Shown here: one piece after another, positions 10,132-18,730 of the stretch | Numbering within the stretch: the first letter of the stretch is position 1 | Layout of the letters: each line of letters opens with the position of its first letter | Assembly: GCA_029940475.1 (NCBI GenBank) | Contig: JAPYUT010000004.1 | Location: 51,342 to 115,341 of the forward strand | Origin: Verrucomicrobiales bacterium | GTDB lineage: Bacteria; Verrucomicrobiota; Verrucomicrobiia; Verrucomicrobiales; DEV007 | Direction of reading: 5' to 3' | DNA length: 64,000 bases | The notes under the pieces: generated by a model | Databases searched by the model: none | Told to the model about the DNA's origin: nothing | What the model saw: only the letters and a program-made list of their open reading frames with translations | Program-made: the position numbers and the translations under genes

Positions 10132-10776
10132 TTAATCCCTCCCTCTCACACGTCCGTCACCGTCTATGATGAACACTAGATCTCCCAGTCGCTCTGCCTC
10201 CGCGCGGGAGTGAGTGATGTGGAGCGCCGTAAATGGGTGATTGCAGCGTAATCGCATTATCAATTCACATATTTCTTCTCTAGTTTCGTCATCAAGCGCA
10301 CTTAAGGGCTCATCAAGACAAAGAACCTGAGGTCGACAGGACAGCGCACGGCCAAGGGCAATTCTCTGAAGTTCCCCACCGCTTAAGCCTTTCGTTCTGC
10401 GATCCATTAGATGATCTATACCTAGTTCATCAGCGAGTTCTCCGGCACGATCCAGTGCGTCACGTTTATGCCAGCCCCGAACGCGTGGGCCAAAGGCCAG
10501 TTGGTCTCTAACCGTCATTGTATTGAACAATGCCCCGTCTTGGGGAACGTAACCAACTCCACGCTCTGCGGGGCGAAGTCTTGTCACCTCGTGATCACCA
10601 AAGAAAATACTTCCGGACTGCGCCCGTTTAAGGCCACATATGCACTCAAGCAAGGTTGTCTTACCACAACCGGTTTTACCCATAAGGACGGCATACCCGG
10701 ACCTCGGCACGATCAGGTTAACACTTTCCAAAACGAAATTGCCCAAACGAATAGTAAGATTTTTGACTGTTATCAT
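10132..10776 (-). CDS. ABC transporter ATP-binding protein, ModC-like
   Basis: A 214-residue ABC ATPase with Walker A GKTGCGKTT, Q-loop YVPQDGALF, signature LSGGELQRIALGRAL, Walker B VLCLDEPLSALD and an H-loop histidine (LHITHS). It lacks the C-terminal TOBE/MOP oxyanion-binding domain of classical ModC, so it does not carry its own molybdate sensor. It is the last gene of the ten-gene operon, 7 nt after the permease gene, and should energise that permease together with the double binding protein. The substrate is inferred to be an oxyanion such as molybdate or tungstate, from the binding-protein and permease families only. Confidence 0.88.
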   Translation of the reverse strand: MITVKNLTIRLGNFVLESVNLIVPRSGYAVLMGKTGCGKTTLLECICGLKRAQSGSIFFGDHEVTRLRPAERGVGYVPQDGALFNTMTVRDQLAFGPRVRGWHKRDALDRAGELADELGIDHLMDRRTKGLSGGELQRIALGRALSCRPQVLCLDEPLSALDDETREEICELIMRLRCNHPFTALHITHSRAEAERLGDLVFIIDGDGRVRGRD

Positions 10777-10783
10777 CGTGAAA

Positions 10784-11650
10784 CTAGACGCTTTGCCTTA
10801 TCCCCAACATTCTCACAGTTGTTAAAACCAGGATCGCGACGGTAATCATCAGAAAAGACACTGCTACCGCCCCCTCCAGGTTCCCGATTGATATCTCAAG
10901 AAAAACAGTCGTGGCTAGAACCTCCGTGCTTCCTCTCGTGGCACCGGCAAAAACAAGCACAGGGCCGAATTCACCAAGAGCACGTGCCCATGCAAGAGTC
11001 CCGGCTGCAACAACTCCGCGAGAGGCCTGGGGAAGTGCAATTAGCCAAAAAGCCCCGCTGCGGCCACACCCCAGCGTTAGGGCAACTTTCTCCTGGCGGG
11101 GATTAATGCCATCAAATGTGTTGCGCATGGTTCTTACGGCAAAGGCACAGGAAACAGTAAATTGAGCGAGTATGATAGCCGGAATCCTGTAGGTGACACC
11201 GGAAGGGATGTTGTCATTCCAGGCGTGCAAATCACTCAACCAATCTCCCAACCAACGTTCAATGCTCTGACCGCCAATCATCACCTGGTTGAACAAAATA
11301 AGCAGACTCAAGCCTATCACCAAAGGGGGTAACACAATGGGAATATCGAGGATTGAATCAAAAAGCCGCTTTAAAGGAAAGTTGAACCGGGCAAGCACAT
11401 AACCAGTGGGCACTGCGACAATAACAGATAATATCGCTGTAACCCAGCAAGTCTGTAAGGTCAGCCAGATTGATGCACGGACATCAGGATCATTGACGGC
11501 CATCCACAAATCACCCGCTGAGGTATAAGAGGCATCAGCGGCAAGAACTGCAAGAATGAGAAGCAAATACATTCCGGCAATTCCCCATATTGCCACCAAA
11601 AACGGTACATCCGATGGTATCCTTCTTGGACTATAAACCTCCTCTGCCAT
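10784..11650 (-). CDS. ABC transporter permease, ModB/tungstate type
   Basis: A 288-residue inner-membrane permease with about six hydrophobic segments, the first near residues 15-37. The cytoplasmic EAA-type loop that contacts the ATPase is present near residues 195-215 (NPRQEKVALTLGCGRSGAFW). It belongs to the molybdate/tungstate (ModB, CysT/CysW-like) group. The stretch AWARALGEFGPVLVFAG, near residues 225-241, is typical of ModB. The ATG at 11650 overlaps the binding-protein stop as TAATG; an ATG or alternative start at 11668 would only add six residues. It is followed 7 nt later by its ATPase gene. Confidence 0.88.
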   Translation of the reverse strand: MAEEVYSPRRIPSDVPFLVAIWGIAGMYLLLILAVLAADASYTSAGDLWMAVNDPDVRASIWLTLQTCWVTAILSVIVAVPTGYVLARFNFPLKRLFDSILDIPIVLPPLVIGLSLLILFNQVMIGGQSIERWLGDWLSDLHAWNDNIPSGVTYRIPAIILAQFTVSCAFAVRTMRNTFDGINPRQEKVALTLGCGRSGAFWLIALPQASRGVVAAGTLAWARALGEFGPVLVFAGATRGSTEVLATTVFLEISIGNLEGAVAVSFLMITVAILVLTTVRMLGIRQSV

Positions 11651-13128
11651 TACTCGGATAACTCCCACCCAAAGCCGTATTTAAGGAATTGCTCCTTACC
11701 TTGCTCTGCGACCAAAGCCCGAAACAGCCTTTCTGTGAGGTATTTGTGATCGGAATGCGCCCCTATGGCGAAGGGTTGATGCGCAACAGCCATTGGATGC
11801 CTTACCTCCACAATAGACGCTGACTCTAGAGTAGCCGGGTTCGCTTTTGCGTTGCTCCGGTAAACAATTACAGCATCCAGAGATCCTGCCCGCAACTGAT
11901 TGACGAGGAAGTCCCCGGTCGCTGAATCCAACTGCTTGTTTTCACCAATTTTTACGCCCTTTTCCTCCAGCAGTCTGACCGTCAGTGCGCCAAGCGCGGA
12001 ATTCTCCGGATGCGCCAGTCCAATCCTAAGGCCTGGAACCGCGAGGTCCTCCAAATTCATGATCTTTCCGCGGGAATTATTTGCAACGAGGATAACGATG
12101 TCATTTGAACTGACGTTCCTAGGCTCACTGAAATAATCTTGAACCTCTCGCATAAAACTCGTGTCACAGGCGAAGTAAGCGTCAGGTCTCGCCCCGGCCG
12201 TCATCTGAGACACCAGGATGCCACAGCCATTCGGCACGAATTTCAAGTTGATTCCCTCACGATTCTTGAATTCTTCCAAAGATGAACGTATCGCGGGATT
12301 TAGCATGGCTCCGCTGAAGAAAACAAGTTCCGGACGCGGTTGCCATTTGTCGCCATCGACAACCTTGTAGCCTGTATTCTTAAAAATCTCCAGACCCTTG
12401 TCACGCGCAGATACATAGCGCGCGAAACGCAAGGCATCAGCAGGAACTTTAGCGGAGTTTAAAATTCCAATCGCCACTGTTTTGGGCTCCAAATCGAACT
12501 CCGGAACATTGATGAATTCCAAATCCTGGTATTGCTTGGCAACAGCGTCCCAGATAATTGCCACATCTGCTGCTCCTAGTTTTACGTCATTGGCAACTTC
12601 GTTAACCGTTGGCTTCATTGCGAGTATCCTCGCAGAGACTGCCTGCCACAATCCTGCTTGAGAAAGTATCTTCTTTGTGAACTTTCCGGCAGAAGCCGCT
12701 TCCGGATTAGCAATGACAATGCGTAAATCAGCGCGGTCGCGCAAATCCAATAAGGAAGAAATGCCCAGCGGGTTGCCTTTTTGAACCACTAACCCTGCAG
12801 TAAGCAAACAGGTCGGGATCGCCTCCTTGAGCAGGTTCTTTTCACGGGCAATCTCAATATAACTGAGATCGGCGGCAAGGAACAGATCACCAGAACTTGA
12901 GGATGCCACATTCGAAAGAAGAATTCCTGAACCAGCGAACTGCAGATTTACTTTAATCCCGTATTGTTCTTCGTAGCTCTTGGCTATAGCCGTCATGGGC
13001 TTACGCATTCCAGCGGCACAATAAACAAGCAGTGATTGCCCCTTTTGGGCAGGCATAAACAGGATGAAGCCAAGCGGTAAAACAAGACTCGAGACAAGGA
13101 GTAAAAAGGCAATCTTGGCTCGGTTCAT
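11650..13128 (-). CDS. Solute-binding protein with two tandem ModA-like halves
   Basis: A 492-residue exported protein: a hydrophobic N-terminal segment (about residues 5-25, FLLLVSSLVLPLGFILFM) followed by two periplasmic-binding modules. Half one begins LLVYCAAGMRKPMTAIAKSY and has FAGSGILL and LFLAADLSY. Half two begins near residue 265 with LVFFSGAMLNPAIRSSLEEF and has VPNGCGILVSQM and AYFACDTSF. The same strand-loop-helix order recurs, so it looks like an internal duplication, whereas ModA is normally a single unit of about 230 residues. The ATG at 13128 overlaps the activating-enzyme stop (ATGA). It should deliver substrate to the permease/ATPase downstream. Whether both halves bind the same ligand cannot be told. 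Confidence 0.85.
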   Translation of the reverse strand: MNRAKIAFLLLVSSLVLPLGFILFMPAQKGQSLLVYCAAGMRKPMTAIAKSYEEQYGIKVNLQFAGSGILLSNVASSSSGDLFLAADLSYIEIAREKNLLKEAIPTCLLTAGLVVQKGNPLGISSLLDLRDRADLRIVIANPEAASAGKFTKKILSQAGLWQAVSARILAMKPTVNEVANDVKLGAADVAIIWDAVAKQYQDLEFINVPEFDLEPKTVAIGILNSAKVPADALRFARYVSARDKGLEIFKNTGYKVVDGDKWQPRPELVFFSGAMLNPAIRSSLEEFKNREGINLKFVPNGCGILVSQMTAGARPDAYFACDTSFMREVQDYFSEPRNVSSNDIVILVANNSRGKIMNLEDLAVPGLRIGLAHPENSALGALTVRLLEEKGVKIGENKQLDSATGDFLVNQLRAGSLDAVIVYRSNAKANPATLESASIVEVRHPMAVAHQPFAIGAHSDHKYLTERLFRALVAEQGKEQFLKYGFGWELSE

Positions 13129-13877
13129 GAATCCAGATTCAATCCACCACACACGGCACAGTCATGCCGACGAGGAGCAAGTTTAATCTTATTAAAGCTC
13201 ATTGTTTCTGCATCAATAAGTATCATTTCACCAATCGAAACCTCTCCAAACCCACTAATCAATTTAATTCCCTCAAGTGCGCCAACCTGTGCCACCAGGC
13301 ATGATACCGCTCCAATGACCGGAAATCGACGCTTCCAATGGCTCGGTATCTCGGGATAAACACACGCCAGGCAAGGCGTTTTCCCCGGCACAATGGTCAT
13401 TACCTGCCCCTGCATTGAATACATGGCACTATCTATGATCGGTTTCCCCTGCCTGACACATTCACGGTTCATGAGAAATCGCTCTTCAAACAATGGAGCA
13501 CAGTCAAATACAATATCCGACATGGAGACCAGCCTGTGCGCATTATCAGCATTGAAATTCTCGTTCACGGGAACCACTTCAATCTCAGGCTTAAACCGAG
13601 CGATCGTTTCTGCAGCACACTCCACGCGCGGTTTTCCAATCCATTGCCGGGACATAAGTGTTTGCCGGTTAAGGTCCGCTTCCTGCAAATTTCCCGCATG
13701 AACAAGAATGATTTTACCGATCCCCGCCGCGGCCAAACTCATCGCCAAAGGCCCGCCAAGGCCACCAACACGCGACACCAGCGCAGTTGCGCTACCTAGC
13801 TTCTCTTGTCCACACTCGCCGAGCCCGGGAACATCAAGCTGCCATTCATACGTGGCGCGGTCAGTATCACTGAGCAT
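13125..13877 (-). CDS. MoeB/ThiF-like E1 adenylyltransferase
   Basis: A 250-residue ThiF/MoeB/HesA fold enzyme that adenylates the C-terminal glycine of a ubiquitin-like sulfur carrier. The nucleotide-binding loop is VGGLGGPLAMSLAAAGIG (about residues 37-54), followed by the conserved ADLNRQ with its arginine. Two zinc-binding Cys-x-x-Cys pairs are visible: CLACVYPE near residue 168 and CAVCG near the C-terminus. There is no rhodanese domain, so the sulfur donor is not built in. Its gene begins 7 nt after the MoaD-like carrier gene, its likely substrate. It overlaps the binding-protein gene (ATGA). Confidence 0.88.
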   Translation of the reverse strand: MLSDTDRATYEWQLDVPGLGECGQEKLGSATALVSRVGGLGGPLAMSLAAAGIGKIILVHAGNLQEADLNRQTLMSRQWIGKPRVECAAETIARFKPEIEVVPVNENFNADNAHRLVSMSDIVFDCAPLFEERFLMNRECVRQGKPIIDSAMYSMQGQVMTIVPGKTPCLACVYPEIPSHWKRRFPVIGAVSCLVAQVGALEGIKLISGFGEVSIGEMILIDAETMSFNKIKLAPRRHDCAVCGGLNLDS

Positions 13878-13884
13878 CTATCTT

Positions 13885-14163
13885 TTACCCTCCCGCAATC
13901 GGAGGGATGAAAGTTATTTCCTGCGTATCTGGCGCAAGCGCCATTTCGAAATCAGTAATTTGCTCCCCATCAACAGCAACCAGCAGGGTTCTACTGGGTT
14001 TTCCATGGCAATCAAAGGCAATGTCAGTGAACGCTGTGCCACCGCGAAAGGCAAGATCCTGCAGGATAGAGTTGATTGACGAACTGGAATTGACCTCAAT
14101 CTGATCAGAGGATCCTCCCAGCGCGTTTGCAAGTTGCCCGCGAAAGTTAAGTGCTATTCTCAT
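13885..14163 (-). CDS. MoaD/ThiS-like ubiquitin-fold sulfur carrier
   Basis: A 92-residue beta-grasp protein beginning MRIALNFRGQLANALGG and ending FIPPIAGG. The terminal Gly-Gly preceded by a hydrophobic PPI turn is the hallmark of MoaD and related carriers, whose last glycine is adenylated and then thiocarboxylated. The partner E1-like enzyme is encoded immediately downstream. Classical MoaD gives sulfur to molybdopterin with MoaE; no moaE, moaA or moaC is in this window, so the acceptor is unknown. Its ATG overlaps the preceding ATPase stop (ATGA). Confidence 0.87.
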   Translation of the reverse strand: MRIALNFRGQLANALGGSSDQIEVNSSSSINSILQDLAFRGGTAFTDIAFDCHGKPSRTLLVAVDGEQITDFEMALAPDTQEITFIPPIAGG

Positions 14164-14867
14164 CGCTTGTTGCCCCCATCATCAGAACCAACAATGCGAC
14201 CCTTGTCCATAAGAACTCTTCGCCCCGCGCGCATCATCGCCCCCTCATCATGGGTTGCCATTACCACGGCGCCCCCGACCTCCGAGTAATGTGCAAGGTG
14301 ATTTAAAACACAATCTGCATTCTCACGATCAAGATTGCCGGTAGGCTCATCTGCAAGAATAAGTCGCGGGCGCAGCATAAGGGCTCTCACCAGCGCTGTC
14401 CTTTGCCGCTCGCCAGCACTTAATTCTGATGGAAGATGATCGTGACGTGCAGCAAGGCCCATTTCCTCAAGCAGCATTTCTGCCCGAGCCGAGGCATCGC
14501 TAAGTGGCTGAGCGAGTGTTGGAACCAACACGTTCTCAAGAACATTAAGATACGGGATGAGGTGAAAATCCTGGAACACGAACCCGATGTTTTGCGCCCT
14601 GAAAGAGCTCTGCCGCGAGGGGGAAAGCTCGGCGATGTTTTGATCGGCGATTTCCAGATCGCCGGCATCAGGCCTCAATAAAAGGCCAATCGTCAAGAGC
14701 AGGGTCGATTTTCCGCAGCCGCTTGGACCGCAAACAGCAAGAAATTCACCTGCATGGACCTGCAGAGAAACCTCATCAAGGGCCACCACCGGGTCTGGAC
14801 TTTCGCCGTAGATTTTTCTCAGGGCTGATGCCCTTGCGACCGGGTTGCCTGCTCTGGAATCAGTCAT
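14160..14867 (-). CDS. ABC transporter ATP-binding protein, LolD/MacB-like
   Basis: A 235-residue ATPase of the LolD/MacB/FtsE group: Walker A GPSGCGKST, Q-loop FVFQDFHLIPYLNVLENV, signature LSAGERQRTALVRAL, Walker B LILADEPTGNLD and H-loop MATHDE. The NLDRENAD stretch after Walker B and the FQDFHLIP Q-loop are typical of mechanotransmission ABC systems, which act on periplasmic substrates rather than simple importers. Its partner is the FtsX-like permease just upstream, with an 8-nt overlap. It is therefore unlikely to serve the ModB-like permease, which has its own ATPase. Confidence 0.92.
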   Translation of the reverse strand: MTDSRAGNPVARASALRKIYGESPDPVVALDEVSLQVHAGEFLAVCGPSGCGKSTLLLTIGLLLRPDAGDLEIADQNIAELSPSRQSSFRAQNIGFVFQDFHLIPYLNVLENVLVPTLAQPLSDASARAEMLLEEMGLAARHDHLPSELSAGERQRTALVRALMLRPRLILADEPTGNLDRENADCVLNHLAHYSEVGGAVVMATHDEGAMMRAGRRVLMDKGRIVGSDDGGNKR

Positions 14868-16137
14868 TTCTCAATATTTCCGCCGGCGCACGCTGCGCTC
14901 CGGTAAACGCGGGCAGCCATGCAGCCGCGCAACTCAGTAACGGCACCGACATGATCAAGCCAATCCAACCGTAAAAGCCAAAGGCGACACGCTCAAACAC
15001 ATCAATGTGCCAAATTAATTTTCCAGACAGGGCAAGAAAAACAAGGGCAAGGAAAGTCCCGCAGATTCCCATTAAGACAGCCCGCGAAAGAATTACCAGC
15101 AGTAACCTGCTGAACCCCACTCCAATTGCGCTAAGCGTCCCGATCTCCATAATTCGCTCGCGAACATTGGACGAGGTCAGGTAAGCGATCCAAATCAGGC
15201 TCAGTGACGCAACCAGTATTGACAGAACGTTGGTAAAGCCTTCCCGGGTCGCCCGCAAGCTCTCACGGTCATCCAGAAATTTCTCTTTATCACGCAACCG
15301 AAGGGATTTGGCACCGTTGCGTGCCTGCGCTCTCGCAAGGGCCTTGCTCTCCACCTCAATAATCTGCGTGTTTGGCAAAATTGATTTTATCTCGCTTACA
15401 ACTTCACCAAGACGGTCAAGTGATTCACAATTGCACTCGAGGGCAAGGATGGAGTTTATCTTGCCAGGCTTGCCAAGCATCTCCTGCACGACAGAAAGTG
15501 AAGCCCAGGCTGTAATGTCGTCAATGCCTCCCCGACGTTCATGTGTCTTGCCAACATTGAATTTCCTGCCGCGGAAAACAATACTGTCCCCAGTTATGAT
15601 TTTCCTGCGATGGTGCAGTTCATAACCAAGGGCAATCTCACCTTTAGCCACCGGATCAATTAGTTCACCCTTCCTGTTTGCGCCACGGAAAGCGATGGGC
15701 TCCTCTCCCCTAACCCCGAAAAGCAATACCGATGCATCACCCTCGGGCCACTCAACCATTTGAGTCAATCGGGGAAGCAAATGGTTAACCGTCACTATGT
15801 CGGAATCAGCAAGTTTACTGACATAGGATTCAGGCATCGTTTCCAGGCCATATCCCTTGCTGTATATTTCAGCTAGATCCTGCGCGTCAGGGTAAATATG
15901 AATGTTAAAGCCCAGCCCTTTCATAGCCTTGCGGATCTCGTCTTCGTGGGCCTTGAGAATCTTTTCCGTTTCTGCATTCATCTCCCCAAGCTGCTTGTCG
16001 GTAGCACGGTCGAAACTCTCAAGAACAGCCAATGCGCCGACCAGGCAAACAACGGAAACAGCTATTGCCATTGTTCCAAGAACGAAGCTTATCCTTCGAT
16101 GCATAATCTCACGAAAAACAAGGCTTGCAGGACTCAT
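14860..16137 (-). CDS. FtsX/MacB-like ABC permease
   Basis: A 425-residue inner-membrane protein with the MacB/LolC topology: one transmembrane helix near residues 17-37 (FVLGTMAIAVSVVCLVGAL), a large periplasmic domain of about 260 residues, then three C-terminal helices with the FtsX signature (RERIMEIGTLSAIGVGFSRLL). MacB-type systems couple ATP hydrolysis to conformational change across the periplasm, for lipoprotein or peptide extrusion or hydrolase activation. The ATG at 16137 overlaps the upstream stop as TGATG; a start at 16200 would lie inside the previous gene. The substrate is unknown, but the adjacent anchored CxxCxC protein is a candidate partner. Confidence 0.88.
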   Translation of the reverse strand: MSPASLVFREIMHRRISFVLGTMAIAVSVVCLVGALAVLESFDRATDKQLGEMNAETEKILKAHEDEIRKAMKGLGFNIHIYPDAQDLAEIYSKGYGLETMPESYVSKLADSDIVTVNHLLPRLTQMVEWPEGDASVLLFGVRGEEPIAFRGANRKGELIDPVAKGEIALGYELHHRRKIITGDSIVFRGRKFNVGKTHERRGGIDDITAWASLSVVQEMLGKPGKINSILALECNCESLDRLGEVVSEIKSILPNTQIIEVESKALARAQARNGAKSLRLRDKEKFLDDRESLRATREGFTNVLSILVASLSLIWIAYLTSSNVRERIMEIGTLSAIGVGFSRLLLVILSRAVLMGICGTFLALVFLALSGKLIWHIDVFERVAFGFYGWIGLIMSVPLLSCAAAWLPAFTGAQRAPAEILRND

Positions 16138-17294
16138 CACGACGAGCGGCGTTTCATCAAAAAGGTCAATCCTGCCAGGATTGTGACCAAGACTCCGCAC
16201 AATATGCCTATAATGCGAAACAGAATCACAGGCTTTGCTTCAGGTTCATCCGCTTTGTTTCCTGCCGCCGAATTGACGCTTGCCGCAACTGGAAAGTCTT
16301 GAGGCTGCACTGCCACAAGATCCCCAACTCCCTCAAGAGGCGGCAATAACCTGTCTATGACAACTGCACTTCCCTCCAGGGCATCATCCCATTGAACGCT
16401 CATTACCAGGTCAATTCCCGGATTCTCACGTTTAACTTCACACGAGCAGGCACCACATATATAGGATCCTGCGGATGCCATGAGTTCCTCATTGAGCATC
16501 TTTGCCGCAATTCCGTCAAGCGCCCTGCCTCTTCCAAAAACAGGAAAAACGAGCGGTTGCCCCGGGTATTCCTCCATCAGTTCAGGAACAAATGCGGTTA
16601 GCATGCGGATGAAAATCTCCTCATCAGGGTCAGCCATATTGACCTTCACGACACTGAATGAGATTTTCAGTGGAATGGTTGAGCGCAACACATCCTCCAT
16701 TGCCACTTCACCGCTTGCGACACGCTCAAGTTCACCAGGACCTGCCACTCCCTCAGGTATTTCCAGCCATTGGCTGATCTCCTTGAGATGCTTGTTGAGC
16801 TGTTCCTCCATTTTATGATCACTTTCGATCTCTCCTGATTGGAGAATCACCCAGACAGCTGATTCACCGGCAAGAATATCTTTAGCAATCCTCCTGCGAA
16901 CCGGTGAATTCACGATCCTTGAGAGTATTTGCCGTGTCAGCCCTCCCTCCCATAGCGGCTCACTGCGGCGGCTCTCCCAGGGGTAATACAGGCGCGCCAG
17001 GAGTTCTCCCTCGGCAATCTCCACTTTACCAAACCTGGCAATCTGCGGTGCCGTCATTTTGCTGGTATCAATCGTGGAAATTTCCAAATTCACGTCATAG
17101 TCAACACTTGCAACAACTGCATCCTGTTCCTTGGTCAGTGGACCGTTATGAAACACTACCAACTCATAAGGATCTGCAGGCCAACGCTCAAGCGCATAAC
17201 GGAATACCGGGACCTGGCAGGCATCCAGAAGCATTGAGGAGAGGGCAAAGAAGAATGCCGCACACCTTAAGACACCTGCACGATTCACATTCAT
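16137..17294 (-). CDS. Exported membrane-anchored protein with CxxCxC motif, function unknown
   Basis: A 385-residue protein with an N-terminal signal-like segment (about residues 5-26), a long predicted extracytoplasmic part, and a single C-terminal transmembrane helix followed by KRRSS, so it is probably anchored in the inner membrane facing the periplasm. After the signal it reads CQVPVFRYALERWPADPYE, a motif I recall from uncharacterised Planctomycete and Verrucomicrobia proteins. A CGACSC motif (Cys 280, 283, 285) could bind metal or act as a redox site. The YELVVFHNG strand is loosely thioredoxin-fold-like. The ATG at 17294 overlaps the upstream stop as TGATG. No function can be assigned. 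Confidence 0.8.
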   Translation of the reverse strand: MNVNRAGVLRCAAFFFALSSMLLDACQVPVFRYALERWPADPYELVVFHNGPLTKEQDAVVASVDYDVNLEISTIDTSKMTAPQIARFGKVEIAEGELLARLYYPWESRRSEPLWEGGLTRQILSRIVNSPVRRRIAKDILAGESAVWVILQSGEIESDHKMEEQLNKHLKEISQWLEIPEGVAGPGELERVASGEVAMEDVLRSTIPLKISFSVVKVNMADPDEEIFIRMLTAFVPELMEEYPGQPLVFPVFGRGRALDGIAAKMLNEELMASAGSYICGACSCEVKRENPGIDLVMSVQWDDALEGSAVVIDRLLPPLEGVGDLVAVQPQDFPVAASVNSAAGNKADEPEAKPVILFRIIGILCGVLVTILAGLTFLMKRRSS

Positions 17295-18730
17295 CACTTT
17301 TCTGAAAAACTATAGATGTGCCCGCGTGAAGTGCTGACAAAAAGTCGTCCCCTTGAAAACACCAGGCCATACGCGTGGCCCTCCACATTCCCCGACCATA
17401 ACTCCTCTCCTGTCCCGGCATCATAGGCAATAACTATTCCGTTACCGCCTATAAACAAAACGCCACCGGCAAAGATTAATTCGTACGGGGCGGGCGAACG
17501 AATTTCCCATCCGAAACATTTAGTTACAGCCTTACTGAGGGTGGAGATCTCTACCCTTGATGCTTTCATTAAACCTTCAAGTTGAAGGATTTTTGTTTTA
17601 GCCGACTTGCCTTCTGACTGCTTTTTCGCTGCAGGCAAAACATTGAAACTCTTGCGCAGCCGACCAAGTTCGCCCGTCATGCCCTTTACCTGCCCAGTCA
17701 GGGTGACTATCTTTGTCTGCAGTCGGCCATATTCTGCACGGTTAAGAGATTTAAGGACTTTTCCCTGGTGAATGAATGCCATTTCCCCAACAATCAACAA
17801 CCGGTCTGCCCCATGAAACTGAAGCATTGCCTCCGTTCCTGAAGGATCTGCAATCTGAATGACATTTCCAGAGGCTTTCTGGTTTTGCGGAATCCCAACT
17901 AGAAGCTCATCCTCAGTGAGCAAGCAAAACGTGCCGCCCATTCCGGAAACTCCTTTCAATGACTTGCCGCTCGATGCGTCAAATAGCAACGGAACGCTCC
18001 TTCCTTGTGGTGCATAGATTGTCGTGGAAGAACTAAGTAATGCCCCCTGCATGGTCATGTTGGTATTATCGGAAACGTATATAGCCGTCCCGGTATCTTT
18101 ATTCAGAGAGCATAAATAAGAGTGTTCCCAAGGTAACAGAGACGCAGCAAAGTATGCGTTAGAGCCCTTGACAAGAACGCCACTACGCACCGGCCAAGGT
18201 GAAATCAGTTTACCGTTACTGGGGATCAATCTAGCGCTCTTCGCTGCTCGAAATTTCCACAATTCCCTGCCTTCTTTTAAATCAATGCAATAGGCATACC
18301 CGTCATCAGATCCAAAGTAAGCCTTGCCCTGATCTATTGTCGGCGGCAAACGCACCGCGCCGCCGGTAAATGTAACCCAACGCTCCATGCCGGTTCTTGC
18401 ATTGAGGCAGTGCACGGCATTATCAACGGATGAACCAAAATAAATCGCTCCTTCTGACGCGGTGACAAAAAATGCAGGATCGAAATTACGCATTGATTGG
18501 AGATCCTTGTTTCCCGAGTATGCATCCCACTTAGCAGGACCAGACCAAGCCATCAATGGCGAAACTGGAGATCTCCTGACCCAGGACAATGATAGCGGCA
18601 CATTAGCTTTCTCCTGCGTGACTGCTGATCGGCGATTATCATGACGGTATGTCGGCCAATCTTCCGCCTGTGCGATTCCCGCAGCTAAGCAGGACATCAC
18701 GAGTTCCAGTATCGCAATCCGGAATATCAT
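17294..18730 (-). CDS. Exported PQQ-like beta-propeller protein with coiled-coil insert
   Basis: A 478-residue protein with a signal peptide (about residues 1-22, ending IAQAED) and repeated propeller blades of the BamB/PQQ-like type, for example VHCLNARTGMERWVTFTG, YCIDLKEGRELWKF and IAYDAGTGEELWSGNV. Between about residues 325 and 400 a heptad-rich, charged stretch (LQTKIVTLTGQVKGMTGELG and onwards) looks like a coiled coil inserted into the propeller. No quinoprotein dehydrogenase active-site residues were recognised, so PQQ binding is not implied. Its ATG overlaps the stop of the larger propeller gene (ATGA). Confidence 0.85.
   Translation of the reverse strand: MIFRIAILELVMSCLAAGIAQAEDWPTYRHDNRRSAVTQEKANVPLSLSWVRRSPVSPLMAWSGPAKWDAYSGNKDLQSMRNFDPAFFVTASEGAIYFGSSVDNAVHCLNARTGMERWVTFTGGAVRLPPTIDQGKAYFGSDDGYAYCIDLKEGRELWKFRAAKSARLIPSNGKLISPWPVRSGVLVKGSNAYFAASLLPWEHSYLCSLNKDTGTAIYVSDNTNMTMQGALLSSSTTIYAPQGRSVPLLFDASSGKSLKGVSGMGGTFCLLTEDELLVGIPQNQKASGNVIQIADPSGTEAMLQFHGADRLLIVGEMAFIHQGKVLKSLNRAEYGRLQTKIVTLTGQVKGMTGELGRLRKSFNVLPAAKKQSEGKSAKTKILQLEGLMKASRVEISTLSKAVTKCFGWEIRSPAPYELIFAGGVLFIGGNGIVIAYDAGTGEELWSGNVEGHAYGLVFSRGRLFVSTSRGHIYSFSEK

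Noticed and set aside
10132-13128. A firm call of molybdate transporter (modABC)
   Set aside because: The binding protein is a duplicated form and the ATPase lacks the MOP/TOBE domain, so substrate is left open between molybdate, tungstate and other oxyanions.
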